Source: Pukyongia sp963768085 (GTDB taxonomy: Bacteria > Bacteroidota > Bacteroidia > Flavobacteriales > Flavobacteriaceae). From it: a stretch of 64,000 nucleotides of DNA. The number at the start of each line of letters is the position of its first letter. Within the stretch, counting starts at the first letter, position 1. Positions 35,378 to 44,081 of the stretch are shown one piece after another. The position numbers were made by a program, and so were the translations under genes. Location of the stretch: contig CAVYGO010000003.1 in the NCBI GenBank assembly GCA_963768085.1, positions 1,612,001 through 1,676,000 on the forward strand. Reading direction: 5' to 3'. Below the pieces are notes generated by a model, which was given only the letters and a program-made list of their open reading frames with translations, ran no database searches and had not been told where the DNA came from.

Positions 35378-35397
35378 TTTTTTTATTTCAGTAGTCG

Positions 35398-36690
35398 TTA
35401 ATCCCTACTGTACTTTTCCATATATCGTTTGTATAATTCGGTTTGATGGGTTTCCAGTGAAATCTGTCTACCATCGATGAAAGCATGAGTCAATATATTG
35501 GTTCGCATATCCAGTGCATCTCCTTCACTCACGAAAAGTGTGGCGCTTTTACCGGATTCCAGTGTACCATATTCAGCATCGATACCCAGGATCTTTGCAT
35601 TATTTCCGGTAATGAGTTGTAGCGCTGTTTCCTTATCCATACCCTGTCCTACTAACTGACCGGCATAGAAGGGTAGATTACGGGTTTGAAAATTCGACAT
35701 ATTCGCGTTTTGAAGACCAACTAATAACCCTCCGTCTACCAGTATTTTCGGTAAGCGGTAAGGCAGGTCGTAATCGTCATCATCCCGACGCGGCAAAGAA
35801 TGTGTTTGTCTTACCAGCACAGGAACATTATGTTGTTTCAGGAAGGGAATTATCTTGTTGGCTTCATAACCTCCAACAATAACAACATCCTTTACTCCAG
35901 CTTCTTTAACCAGGGTAATCGCATCGATCATTTCCTTTTCACCCTGGGTGTTGATATAGAGTTTCTTGCTTCCATCGAATAATCCCTGCATAGCTAAATA
36001 ACCCTCATTCTTCGGCTGATCTTCACTCTTTCCATAAGCCCTGGAATTCGATATGTAATTTCTAATTTCATCCAATCGCTTACTATAATCCTTGTCAGGC
36101 TTCCAGCCACGAGGCTCTCCCAACCACCATCGTCCCCTTCGGAAACTACCTGGCCAGTTCATATGGATACCATCATCCACTTTCACGGCGGCATCCTCCC
36201 AGTTCCACGCATCAAATTGTACGATGGAGGACGTCCCTGAAATTCGCCCACCTTTAGGCGTGGCTTGTCCAATTAGTATGCCATTCGGGCGCATACTTTC
36301 CACCACTTTGCTCTCGGCGTTATAGGCGATAAGCGATCGGATATTGGGAATAAAGTCTCCTATCTCATCCTGGTCGTTACTGGCTCTCACGGCGTTCACT
36401 TCTACAAGTCCGAGCGACTTCGCAGGTGCGATAAACCCGGGATAAACATGTTTACCTGTGGCGTTGATCACACGTCCTTTGGTTGCAGTACCCGATCCTC
36501 CTATAGACGTTATTACTCCATTCTCGAAGACGATCACGCTGTTTTCAATTATTGTTCCGTTACCGATATGCGCCGTGGCACCACTTATGGTGATGGCTTC
36601 GGATTGAGCTGGAGCTGGCATTTGCTGTGCGAATGTTTGTAATCCAACACAGGTGATTACTGCTAAAAGTATTTGTTTTATTGCTTTCAT
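35398..36690 (-). CDS. Exported amidohydrolase-like protein, metal site degenerate
   Basis: A 430-residue exported protein with signal peptide AIKQILLAVITCVGLQTFAQ. It has the composite fold of the amidohydrolase superfamily: the N-terminal beta domain GATAHIGNGTIIENSVIVFE and a barrel with VIVGGYEANKIIPFLKQHNV and C-terminal NAKILGIDAEYGTLESGKSA. Where active members have P-G-x-I-D-x-H-x-H, this one reads YPGFIAPAKSLG, so the first metal ligands are missing. The larger amidohydrolase gene is 7 bases upstream and cotranscribed; the two may form a complex. Confidence 0.85.
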   Translation of the reverse strand: MKAIKQILLAVITCVGLQTFAQQMPAPAQSEAITISGATAHIGNGTIIENSVIVFENGVITSIGGSGTATKGRVINATGKHVYPGFIAPAKSLGLVEVNAVRASNDQDEIGDFIPNIRSLIAYNAESKVVESMRPNGILIGQATPKGGRISGTSSIVQFDAWNWEDAAVKVDDGIHMNWPGSFRRGRWWLGEPRGWKPDKDYSKRLDEIRNYISNSRAYGKSEDQPKNEGYLAMQGLFDGSKKLYINTQGEKEMIDAITLVKEAGVKDVVIVGGYEANKIIPFLKQHNVPVLVRQTHSLPRRDDDDYDLPYRLPKILVDGGLLVGLQNANMSNFQTRNLPFYAGQLVGQGMDKETALQLITGNNAKILGIDAEYGTLESGKSATLFVSEGDALDMRTNILTHAFIDGRQISLETHQTELYKRYMEKYSRD

Positions 36691-36697
36691 AGTTGGA

Positions 36698-39658
36698 TTA
36701 GTTTATTGTTTCACATTCAAATCGGATCTTGTCTTTTCCTTTTGGTTCGCGTGTTTTCCCGCCACCATTCTTTTCAGAGATCATCAAGTTAATGAGCTTG
36801 GTGCGCTCCGCCTTAATAGCTTGCCGCTTGGATTTATCCTGTTCAAGGTCGAAATAAATAGCTCCGTCTATCATAGTCTTTTCCGCTTTGGCATAAACCG
36901 AAAGTGGATGATCACTCCATAATACCAGATCGGCATCCTTACCCTCCTTTACACTTCCGGTGCGATCATCGATATGAAGCAATTTGGCCGGATTTATGGT
37001 TACCATTTTCCAGGCTTCTTCTTCGGTCATTCCGCCATACTTGACACCTTTTGCAGCCTCCTGGTTCAGTCTGCGCGACATCTCTCCGTCGTCACTGTTA
37101 ATCGCAACTGTTACTCCCTGGCTCGCCATGATAGCAGCATTGTAAGGGATAGCATCATTTACCTCGTATTTATATGCCCACCAGTCGCTGAAGGTAGAAC
37201 CACCTGCGCCATGAGCTGCCATTTTATCGGCAACTTTATATCCTTCCAGGATATGCGTGAAGGTATTCACACGGAAGCCGAAACGTTCGGCAACTTTCAT
37301 TAACATATTGATCTCGCTTTGCACGTAAGAGTGACAACTTATAAATCGCTCTCCGTTCAGGATCTCAACCAATACTTCCATTTCTTCATCGTAGCGATAT
37401 GGTTGTCCGCTTTTCTTTTTTGCCTCGTATTCTTTCGCCCGATTGAAGTAATTCACATATAATTGTTCCACTCCCATACGCGTTTGCGGGAATCGACCGA
37501 AACTTTGCCAGTTGGACTGTTTTACGTTTTCACCGAGGGCAAATTTTATAAACTTCGGACTATTAGTATAAATAAGGTTCTCTGCACTTTCTCCCCACTT
37601 CAATTTCAGGATGGCCGAACGACCGCCAATGGGATTGGCAGAACCGTGCAGGACCTGAATTGAGGTGACTCCTCCTGCCAGATTGCGGTAGATACCTATA
37701 TCCTCCGGATCTACGACGTCTTCAATCTTTACTTCAGCAGATGAGTTGTGACCAGATTCGTTAATGGAAAGCGCTGCTATATGAGAGTGTTCATCGATCA
37801 CACCTGCCGTGAGATGTTTGCCTGTCGCGTCCACAACGGTCGCTCGGGAAGCGCTGAGGTTCTTTCCAATTTTACTGATCTTACCATTTTTTACCAGTAC
37901 ATCTGTATTGCGTAGTACTCCGGTCGCTTCGCTCGTCCAAACCGTGGCATTTTTAAATAATACATTCTGCGCCCTGGGTTTAGAGACCGACCCATATCCT
38001 ACATTAGGGAAGGTTAGCGGTACAACTTCCGGCTTTGTATCGTCATCTTTTTTATCTTTCTTTTCAGGAGTATCCATATCCCCGGTGCGCACTGCATTGA
38101 AACTGGTTTCTGCTCCTGTCGGTAATATGAACTTTCCGGTAAAATTGTTTCCTTCTGAAGGGACTAGTCCGGTAGAACGATAGGACGCTGTCTTTTCTTC
38201 ATTAGTGAAGGAAAGTGTAACCCAGTTTTCTTTATATTCTAGTTTAGCGGGGAATTTTGTTTCTCCAATTTTAACCTCTGCCTTGGGCTTGGCCATTTCA
38301 CCCGATATGGTTAATTCGTAAGTCTTTCCACCGGCATTCAGGGAATATTTTCCTCGAATATCCTTCTGATTCATATCGTTGATCACATGTTTTTTACCTT
38401 GAACCCAGTTTTCATACAGGGTCGATTCCTTACTGAAAACATCACCCGAAGTGATTAAGAAATTAGCATATCTTCCCGGCTGTAAACTTCCTATCTCATC
38501 ACTTTTACCTAAAAACTCTGCAGGAACTGTCGTCAATGCTTCGAGTGCCTTGGTCGAATCGTAACCATGCTTGAAAGCTTTCATCAGTTTACCTTTAAAT
38601 GCTGAGGGTGATTTAAGTTCGAAAGTCGTTAATGCAAAGGATACTCCTTTATCAACAAGTGCTTTGGGGTTACCTGGAGCCTGGTTCCATTCCCGCATGT
38701 CTTCCAATGAAATATATTTGGCGGCATAAGGATCACTTACATCAAAGGCATCAGGAAAGTTGATAGGTATAATATACCGTGCATTAGTTGCCTTGATCTC
38801 ATCGATAAGTTCATATTCATCCCCACCTCCAACAATGATGTAATTCAAATTGAACTGATCGCTGATCTTGTCCGCGCGAAGGTTGTTGGTCTTATCACCC
38901 GCTTCAATAATAGAAGGCAGACTTTTATTAGCGATAAGTGCTTCCAGTGAACGATCTCTGGTGTTTGAATTACCCTTGGCATACCAATCCAGATCATAGT
39001 GCAACTGACGAAGCAACGCAAGAGATCCCATAAGTGAAGAAGGGTAGGATTGTCTGCTGGTCAAACTTTTACTGAATGAGAAAAATTGAGCCGAACTATC
39101 GTCAAGTATCCGTGTAGCTGCATCATCCTCATCATTCAGGGCAACAAGAACACCCGTACCCCGTGCAATTCCATCCATGATATGAGTATTCACTACCCCG
39201 AAGCCTGCTTTCCGGAAGTCGGAAGCTTTCTTCATATCGTATTTGAATTTTGTGATGGCCTCACTCTCCGGCATAATATGGTCATTCCAGTAGAACCCCT
39301 TTCTCGTTGCATCGTATTGAGGAGATCTTCCCTGTCCCTGTGCTCGCTTTGGTTTTTCAACACCAAATCCGGTATATGGGTCGATAAAGGATGGATAAAT
39401 ATGTTTCCCGTCCAGGTCGAAAATCACTGCATTATTGGGAATTGAAACCGATTTACCCGCAGCGACCACTTTGCCATCACGGATAATCAGTGTGCCATTT
39501 TTTACAACCTGCGTCGGGGTTATATACAGCGTCGCGTTCGTAAATGCCGTATAATTGGTATTGTTTTCTTTTACGCCATCGTTCTTCGGAAAGTAATCCT
39601 GCCCTCGAACAAATGACATAACAAAAAACACTATTACAAGTAAAGAGAGTTTTTTCAT
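36698..39658 (-). CDS. Exported two-module amidohydrolase
   Basis: A 986-residue exported protein with signal KLSLLVIVFFVMSFVRGQ and two amidohydrolase-like modules in tandem. The N-terminal module (about 30-430) has the beta domain TPTQVVKNGTLIIRDGKVVA but reads YPSFIDPYTGFG in place of the H-x-H metal motif. A beta-rich linker follows. The C-terminal module (about 560-970) keeps AGVIDEHSHIAA, FISCHSYVQSE, FTHILEGYKVADKMAAHGA and VAINSDDGEMSRRL, a full metal site. Substrates are unknown (imidazolonepropionase-like labels are common). A near-consensus -7 box TATCTTTA is at 39681-39688. Confidence 0.88.
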   Translation of the reverse strand: MKKLSLLVIVFFVMSFVRGQDYFPKNDGVKENNTNYTAFTNATLYITPTQVVKNGTLIIRDGKVVAAGKSVSIPNNAVIFDLDGKHIYPSFIDPYTGFGVEKPKRAQGQGRSPQYDATRKGFYWNDHIMPESEAITKFKYDMKKASDFRKAGFGVVNTHIMDGIARGTGVLVALNDEDDAATRILDDSSAQFFSFSKSLTSRQSYPSSLMGSLALLRQLHYDLDWYAKGNSNTRDRSLEALIANKSLPSIIEAGDKTNNLRADKISDQFNLNYIIVGGGDEYELIDEIKATNARYIIPINFPDAFDVSDPYAAKYISLEDMREWNQAPGNPKALVDKGVSFALTTFELKSPSAFKGKLMKAFKHGYDSTKALEALTTVPAEFLGKSDEIGSLQPGRYANFLITSGDVFSKESTLYENWVQGKKHVINDMNQKDIRGKYSLNAGGKTYELTISGEMAKPKAEVKIGETKFPAKLEYKENWVTLSFTNEEKTASYRSTGLVPSEGNNFTGKFILPTGAETSFNAVRTGDMDTPEKKDKKDDDTKPEVVPLTFPNVGYGSVSKPRAQNVLFKNATVWTSEATGVLRNTDVLVKNGKISKIGKNLSASRATVVDATGKHLTAGVIDEHSHIAALSINESGHNSSAEVKIEDVVDPEDIGIYRNLAGGVTSIQVLHGSANPIGGRSAILKLKWGESAENLIYTNSPKFIKFALGENVKQSNWQSFGRFPQTRMGVEQLYVNYFNRAKEYEAKKKSGQPYRYDEEMEVLVEILNGERFISCHSYVQSEINMLMKVAERFGFRVNTFTHILEGYKVADKMAAHGAGGSTFSDWWAYKYEVNDAIPYNAAIMASQGVTVAINSDDGEMSRRLNQEAAKGVKYGGMTEEEAWKMVTINPAKLLHIDDRTGSVKEGKDADLVLWSDHPLSVYAKAEKTMIDGAIYFDLEQDKSKRQAIKAERTKLINLMISEKNGGGKTREPKGKDKIRFECETIN

Positions 39659-39743
39659 TTGGTTGATTTTAAAAAGAATCTAAAGATAAGCAAGGGGCAG
39701 AGGAAGTAAGGAACACTTAACCTTCCTTTAACAACTGAGGGAA

Positions 39744-40814
39744 TTAGAAGGGTTTGTCCTCGAAGTAGTTCACCACCAGAGCCACCATATAACTATAACT
39801 CATGATCCCTTTGGATTGGTTGTTCGCTTTCAGGAACTGATCCCAGAATCCCTTCGAAAAGTCTTCAAATGGGTTCTTATATTTAAGCCAGAATTCACGC
39901 ATCTCCTTGTAACTGGCAAGAATTCCGGGATTAATAGTTTCAATAAGATCGTTATACGTATCCATATCTCGCCTGGCAATTTCATTTACACAATATCGTA
40001 AGGCAAAAATATAACCGCTGTACTGGATATAAGGATCACTGTTATTAATCGTTGCAAGTGTAGCAATAAAATTCGCCTCGTTTTCCGCCGCGAAACCAAT
40101 TTGATGTGCTTCCTCGTGACAACTCACCACCGGAAATTTATAGGTCTTAATTAGATTATTTACCTGTGCTTCCCCCGAAAAAGGATTATAGTATCCGCTA
40201 TATCCCATATACGTAAGCCCCAGACTCCAACCACTTTTTTTCAAGCTTTTCGGATTGTAGGTCAGATCCGGGTATTCTTCCGAAAGGGTCTTATAACCAT
40301 CCAGGGATTTTTTAAAGATCTCCCTTTGAGAATAGGGCAGGTCTATCTTAACACTATCGGCATAACCAAGCTTGCGATGCAGGTCATTCGACTTTGCAAT
40401 TAGCCTTTTGGTGGTTTCAACAAGTTCTTCGGTGGTGTATTCGTAGTCCAGATCAAGGGTCTGGTGTAATGGTTGGCGGTAGTAATTCAGTCCCCATAAT
40501 ATGTGAAACATAAAGTATACAATGGACACAGTTGCAACTATGTCGATGAAGAACCGCACCGCTTCATAACGGATACGTCTTACATTTTTATATAACCATC
40601 TAAGGGCCATAATAGCGATTAGGAGGTAGAATAGATCACCCATGGAAAAAGGAATCCAACCGAAAAGGTAACGGGATATTTTCGAGATCACAGGATAAAT
40701 TCCCTGACTGTAGTACGTTTCAATGAATTGAGGGAAGTTTTTTAGTATTTGAAGCACTATCACCTGAACGGGAAGGAGCAAGGCAATGATGAGGCGCGTT
40801 CTTTTACTCTGCAT
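39744..40814 (-). CDS. DUF3810 membrane protein with zincin-like motif
   Basis: A 356-residue protein with at least two N-terminal transmembrane segments (LIIALLLPVQVIVLQIL and a second near residue 90, FFIDIVATVSIVYFMFHILW). The C-terminal part carries VSCHEEAHQIGFAAENEANF near residue 240: H-E-x2-H followed by a Glu-rich helix, resembling gluzincin peptidases. DUF3810 proteins are of unknown function; a membrane protease is an inference from the motif. It is divergent from pepD. Confidence 0.82.
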   Translation of the reverse strand: MQSKRTRLIIALLLPVQVIVLQILKNFPQFIETYYSQGIYPVISKISRYLFGWIPFSMGDLFYLLIAIMALRWLYKNVRRIRYEAVRFFIDIVATVSIVYFMFHILWGLNYYRQPLHQTLDLDYEYTTEELVETTKRLIAKSNDLHRKLGYADSVKIDLPYSQREIFKKSLDGYKTLSEEYPDLTYNPKSLKKSGWSLGLTYMGYSGYYNPFSGEAQVNNLIKTYKFPVVSCHEEAHQIGFAAENEANFIATLATINNSDPYIQYSGYIFALRYCVNEIARRDMDTYNDLIETINPGILASYKEMREFWLKYKNPFEDFSKGFWDQFLKANNQSKGIMSYSYMVALVVNYFEDKPF

Positions 40815-40818
40815 AATT

Positions 40819-40826
40819 CAAACATA
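40819..40826 (-). promoter_or_regulatory. -7 box before the DUF3810 gene
   Basis: The minus strand reads TATGTTTG, 4 bases before the ATG at 40812-40814, predicting a transcript with almost no leader. Confidence 0.45.
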
Positions 40827-40872
40827 CGAAGAATTCTTCTATCTATTATTTTTTACCCCTTTCCGAAAAGCG

Positions 40873-40880
40873 TAATTTTG
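40873..40880 (+). promoter_or_regulatory. -7 box before pepD
   Basis: TAATTTTG lies 19 bases before the ATG at 40900. No TTG at -33 spacing was seen. Confidence 0.45.
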
Positions 40881-40899
40881 TAATCTAATAGAACCACTC

Positions 40900-42360
40900 A
40901 TGAACGAAGCTATACGTAACCTCGAACCTAAAAAAGTCTGGAACAATTTTGCCGATCTAAATGCCGTACCCCGCGCTTCAAAAAAAGAAGAACGTGTTAT
41001 CGCTTTCATGAAGGAATTTGGCGAGAATCTCGGACTTGAAACCACGGTAGATCATATAGGAAATGTGATTATCCGAAAACCGGCTACTGCAGGGATGGAA
41101 GGTAAGAAAACCATAGTAATGCAGTCACATCTTGATATGGTACATCAGAAGAATAACGATACCGACTTCAATTTCGATACCCAGGGAATCGAGATGTGGG
41201 TTGATGGAGATTGGGTGCGCGCAAAAGGAACGACCCTTGGTGCCGATAACGGTCTGGGAGTAGCTACCATCATGACCATTTTACAAAGTGAATCTATTCC
41301 ACACCCTGATATTGAAGCTTTGTTTACCATCGATGAGGAAACGGGAATGACAGGCGCCATGGAACTTAAAGGAGGTGTATTGAAAGGCGAAATTCTTTTG
41401 AATCTCGATACTGAAGAGGATGATGAAATAGGCGTAGGATGTGCCGGAGGTGTTGATGTTACCGCTATAGGAACCTACAAAACAGTAAGTGTGCCAGGGA
41501 ATGTGAAGGCATTTACCATTAAAGTTAAAGGGCTGCAAGGTGGTCATAGCGGTATGGATATTATCAAAGGATTGGGAAATGCCAATAAAATGATGAATCG
41601 ACTATTATATGCTACCCGGGAATTGATTGATATCGCGAAGATCAATGGTGGAAGCCTTCGGAATGCTATACCACGTGAAAGCGTATCAACTGTGGTGGTG
41701 TCTTCGAATAAGGAGGCAGAATTTTTAACCGTATTCGATACAATGAAGCGGGCTATTATCGATGAATACAGCTTACTGGAACCGGATTTAAATATAGCGG
41801 CGGTTGAAACAGCCATTCCTGCCGTAGTGATGGATTCCGATGGAAAAAATAAACTACTGAATGCTTTACACGCTGCCCACAATGGCGTATTTCGTATGAG
41901 TCCTGCTATTGAGGACCTCGTGGAAACATCGAATAATATAGCGAAAGTCACAGTTACAGACGGAAATATTAAAGTGGAGAACTTAACCCGTTCCTCGGTA
42001 GAATCTTCCAAGGAAGATCTTGCCAATTCACTGCGCAGTGTTTTTGAACTCGCGGGATATGATGTAAGTTTCACTGGATCCTATCCGGGCTGGGCTCCCA
42101 ATATGGATAGCGCTATCTTGAAGGTGATGGATGCTTTGTATGAAAAAATGAACGGACATAAAGCAGATGTCGCTGCCTGCCATGCAGGGTTGGAATGCGG
42201 AATATTAGGTCAGAATTATCCCGGAATGGATATGATCTCCTTCGGACCCACGATTAAGGGAGCACATTCACCCGATGAACGCGCAAGCATTACTTCCATG
42301 CAGAAATTCTGGGAGTTTGTGTTAGAGATCTTAAAACATATTCCAGAAAAAAGAACATAA
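40900..42360 (+). CDS. pepD: Aminoacyl-histidine dipeptidase (M20, PepD type)
   Basis: A cytoplasmic zinc dipeptidase of 486 residues that cleaves Xaa-His dipeptides. It matches the PepD family throughout: PRASKKEERVIAFMKEFGE, the metal ligand segment MQSHLDMVHQKNND, TTLGADNGLGVATIMTIL, catalytic IDEETGMTGAMEL, LDTEEDDEIGVGCAGGVD and KGLQGGHSGMDI, ending with FGPTIKGAHSPDERA. Length is normal for the family. It has its own -7 box and a terminator directly after the stop. Confidence 0.96.
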   Translation: MNEAIRNLEPKKVWNNFADLNAVPRASKKEERVIAFMKEFGENLGLETTVDHIGNVIIRKPATAGMEGKKTIVMQSHLDMVHQKNNDTDFNFDTQGIEMWVDGDWVRAKGTTLGADNGLGVATIMTILQSESIPHPDIEALFTIDEETGMTGAMELKGGVLKGEILLNLDTEEDDEIGVGCAGGVDVTAIGTYKTVSVPGNVKAFTIKVKGLQGGHSGMDIIKGLGNANKMMNRLLYATRELIDIAKINGGSLRNAIPRESVSTVVVSSNKEAEFLTVFDTMKRAIIDEYSLLEPDLNIAAVETAIPAVVMDSDGKNKLLNALHAAHNGVFRMSPAIEDLVETSNNIAKVTVTDGNIKVENLTRSSVESSKEDLANSLRSVFELAGYDVSFTGSYPGWAPNMDSAILKVMDALYEKMNGHKADVAACHAGLECGILGQNYPGMDMISFGPTIKGAHSPDERASITSMQKFWEFVLEILKHIPEKRT

Positions 42361-42365
42361 AAAAA

Positions 42366-42380
42366 CCCGAACGAATCGGG
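42366..42380. terminator. Bidirectional terminator between pepD and the PPIase gene
   Basis: A 5-bp stem CCCGA/TCGGG with a 5-base loop follows AAAAA and precedes CTTTTTTATTT. It lies 6 bases after the pepD stop and 21 bases before the end of the convergent gene, so it can serve both. Confidence 0.8.
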
Positions 42381-42400
42381 CTTTTTTATTTATTCAATTC

Positions 42401-43516
42401 TTATTCCTCAGTTGAGTTTTCCAACATCTCCAATTCGAAGATCAGGTCGGCGTTTGGTGGAATGAAAGGACGATTTCCAGCTTCTCCATATCCTAAGTGT
42501 GAAGGTATGAACACGGTCACTTTATCACCGATGCGCATCTTTTGAAGTGCTTCACGGAACCCCTGGATCAATCTGGTATCATTAGTGTTGGTAACTATAG
42601 GAGTATAGCGGCCTTGTGCTTTTCTGTTCTGGTCTACTGCCTCGTACAATTCGGCAACCTCCAGATAACTGGTGTTGAATAATTGTCCGTTAGGGAAATA
42701 GCCGGAATAGTTAATGAGAAGATTTTCACCGTCTTTCGGCTTCGCACCTTCCCCTTTAGTTTGATATGACATTTGAAGTCCCGACTCCAGAGTCTCAGCT
42801 TCCTGCTTCATATTCACAAAAGAAACAGCTTTGTCGATAGCCAAACGCTCAAGGCGTTCTATCTTGGCTTCACGTTCCGCTTCGATCTTTTTAAGTTCTT
42901 CAGCAAACGCTATGATATTAATATTACCTTTGTTGATTACGTTCACTTGTTCCATGATCACTTCATCCACAGGAATGTCACCCGGTTTGGTAGTTGGCGT
43001 AGTCCCTATGGAATCTACCACTTCCTGACCAATAACGACTTCTCCGAATATCGTGTGTTTTCCGTCCAGCCATGGCGTTTCCTTTAGGGTTACGAAGAAC
43101 TGACTTCCATTAGTTTCAGGACCAGAATTGGCCATAGACAATAATCCTTTACGGTCGTGTTTCAGACTATCTACAAATTCATCAGGGAAACGATAACCGG
43201 GATTACCGGAGCCATCACCATTGGGATCACCACCTTGTATCATGAAATCCTTAATAACCCGATGGAAGACGAGTCCGTTATAATATGGTTTTCCCAGATA
43301 TATGGAATCTACCATTTCGTTGGTACCTTCGGCAAGGCTTACGAAATTAGCTGTAGTTAGTGGTGTTTGATCATTGAATAATTTGGCGACGAAAGTTCCT
43401 TTGTTAGTTACAAATTCGGCATATACACCTTCCGGTAGGTCCGGATATTTATCCTCACAAGCTGTGGTTACTACCAAAGCGACTAAAAGGATCAATAACA
43501 GGGATAATTTTCTCAT
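42401..43516 (-). CDS. Lipoprotein peptidylprolyl isomerase: cyclophilin-FKBP fusion
   Basis: A 371-residue lipoprotein (signal LLLILLVALVVTTAC, then EDKYPD) carrying two unrelated proline isomerase domains. Residues about 30-190 are a cyclophilin: TPLTTANFVSLAEGTNE, LVFHRVIKDFMIQGGDPNGD and NGSQFFVTLKETPWLDGKHT. A Glu/Arg/Lys-rich helix (KKIEAEREAKIERLERL) links to an FKBP domain from about 235: INYSGYFPNGQLFNTSY, RLIQGFREALQKMRIGDKV and IPSHLGYGEAGN. It probably assists folding in the periplasm. It is 13 bases downstream of gldI, another FKBP, in one transcript. Confidence 0.92.
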   Translation of the reverse strand: MRKLSLLLILLVALVVTTACEDKYPDLPEGVYAEFVTNKGTFVAKLFNDQTPLTTANFVSLAEGTNEMVDSIYLGKPYYNGLVFHRVIKDFMIQGGDPNGDGSGNPGYRFPDEFVDSLKHDRKGLLSMANSGPETNGSQFFVTLKETPWLDGKHTIFGEVVIGQEVVDSIGTTPTTKPGDIPVDEVIMEQVNVINKGNINIIAFAEELKKIEAEREAKIERLERLAIDKAVSFVNMKQEAETLESGLQMSYQTKGEGAKPKDGENLLINYSGYFPNGQLFNTSYLEVAELYEAVDQNRKAQGRYTPIVTNTNDTRLIQGFREALQKMRIGDKVTVFIPSHLGYGEAGNRPFIPPNADLIFELEMLENSTEE

Positions 43517-43529
43517 GTGTTGTTAAGAT

Positions 43530-44081
43530 TTATTGTGATTGTTGAATTGATTTCAAGGTTACGGTACTCTGAACAGGAACATTGGTACCTAGTTTATTTT
43601 CCAGACCATAATACCCGTATGCTTTATAAGAAGGAAAAAGGAAAGTAACCTTTTCACCAACTTTCATCAGTTTCACTCCGTCCCGAAGTCCTGAGATAAG
43701 GTCCTGATTGGATTGATCGATCTTGTAGACTTGCAGTCCGGCTTCATTTTCTGTAAGTATAGAAGCTCCGTCCAGTGATTTGATATCGTAGGTAAAGGTT
43801 ACTATATCCCCAATTTCTGGCGTCGGGATATCAAGGCTGTCCTTTATATTATAATAGTACCAGAATCCTCTGTCTGAAGAGATATAATTATTACCTGGAT
43901 TCTCATCCATTATACTTACAATGCGTGCCTCTTCCTTTTTGTATAGTACTTTATTGCGTTTTGCCGACTCCATGATAAAACTACCCGAATTCTGCTGCAC
44001 AGGTTTTCTGGCTTCCGGGGTTTTACAGGAAACTAGCAGGATACAACCGAAAAGAAACAGCAGTAAAATTCTAGGATTCAT
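43530..44081 (-). CDS. gldI: Gliding motility-associated lipoprotein GldI (FKBP-type PPIase)
   Basis: GldI is an FKBP-like lipoprotein needed for gliding in Flavobacterium johnsoniae. This 183-residue form has signal ILLLFLFGCILLVSC at the N-terminus, RDGVKLMKVGEKVTFLFPSY in the FKBP fold and AYGYYGLENKLGTNVPVQST at the active-site lip. Although the frame is open further upstream (to 44213), the ATG at 44079-44081 is directly followed by the signal peptide and is the true start, giving an 11-base overlap with the DHH gene. Name rests on family resemblance and genome context, and no other gld genes are in the window. Confidence 0.85.
   Translation of the reverse strand: MNPRILLLFLFGCILLVSCKTPEARKPVQQNSGSFIMESAKRNKVLYKKEEARIVSIMDENPGNNYISSDRGFWYYYNIKDSLDIPTPEIGDIVTFTYDIKSLDGASILTENEAGLQVYKIDQSNQDLISGLRDGVKLMKVGEKVTFLFPSYKAYGYYGLENKLGTNVPVQSTVTLKSIQQSQ

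Noticed and set aside
41544..42074. Minus-strand frame of 176 residues
   Set aside because: Antisense shadow of pepD; Ser/Thr-rich with no recognisable motif.
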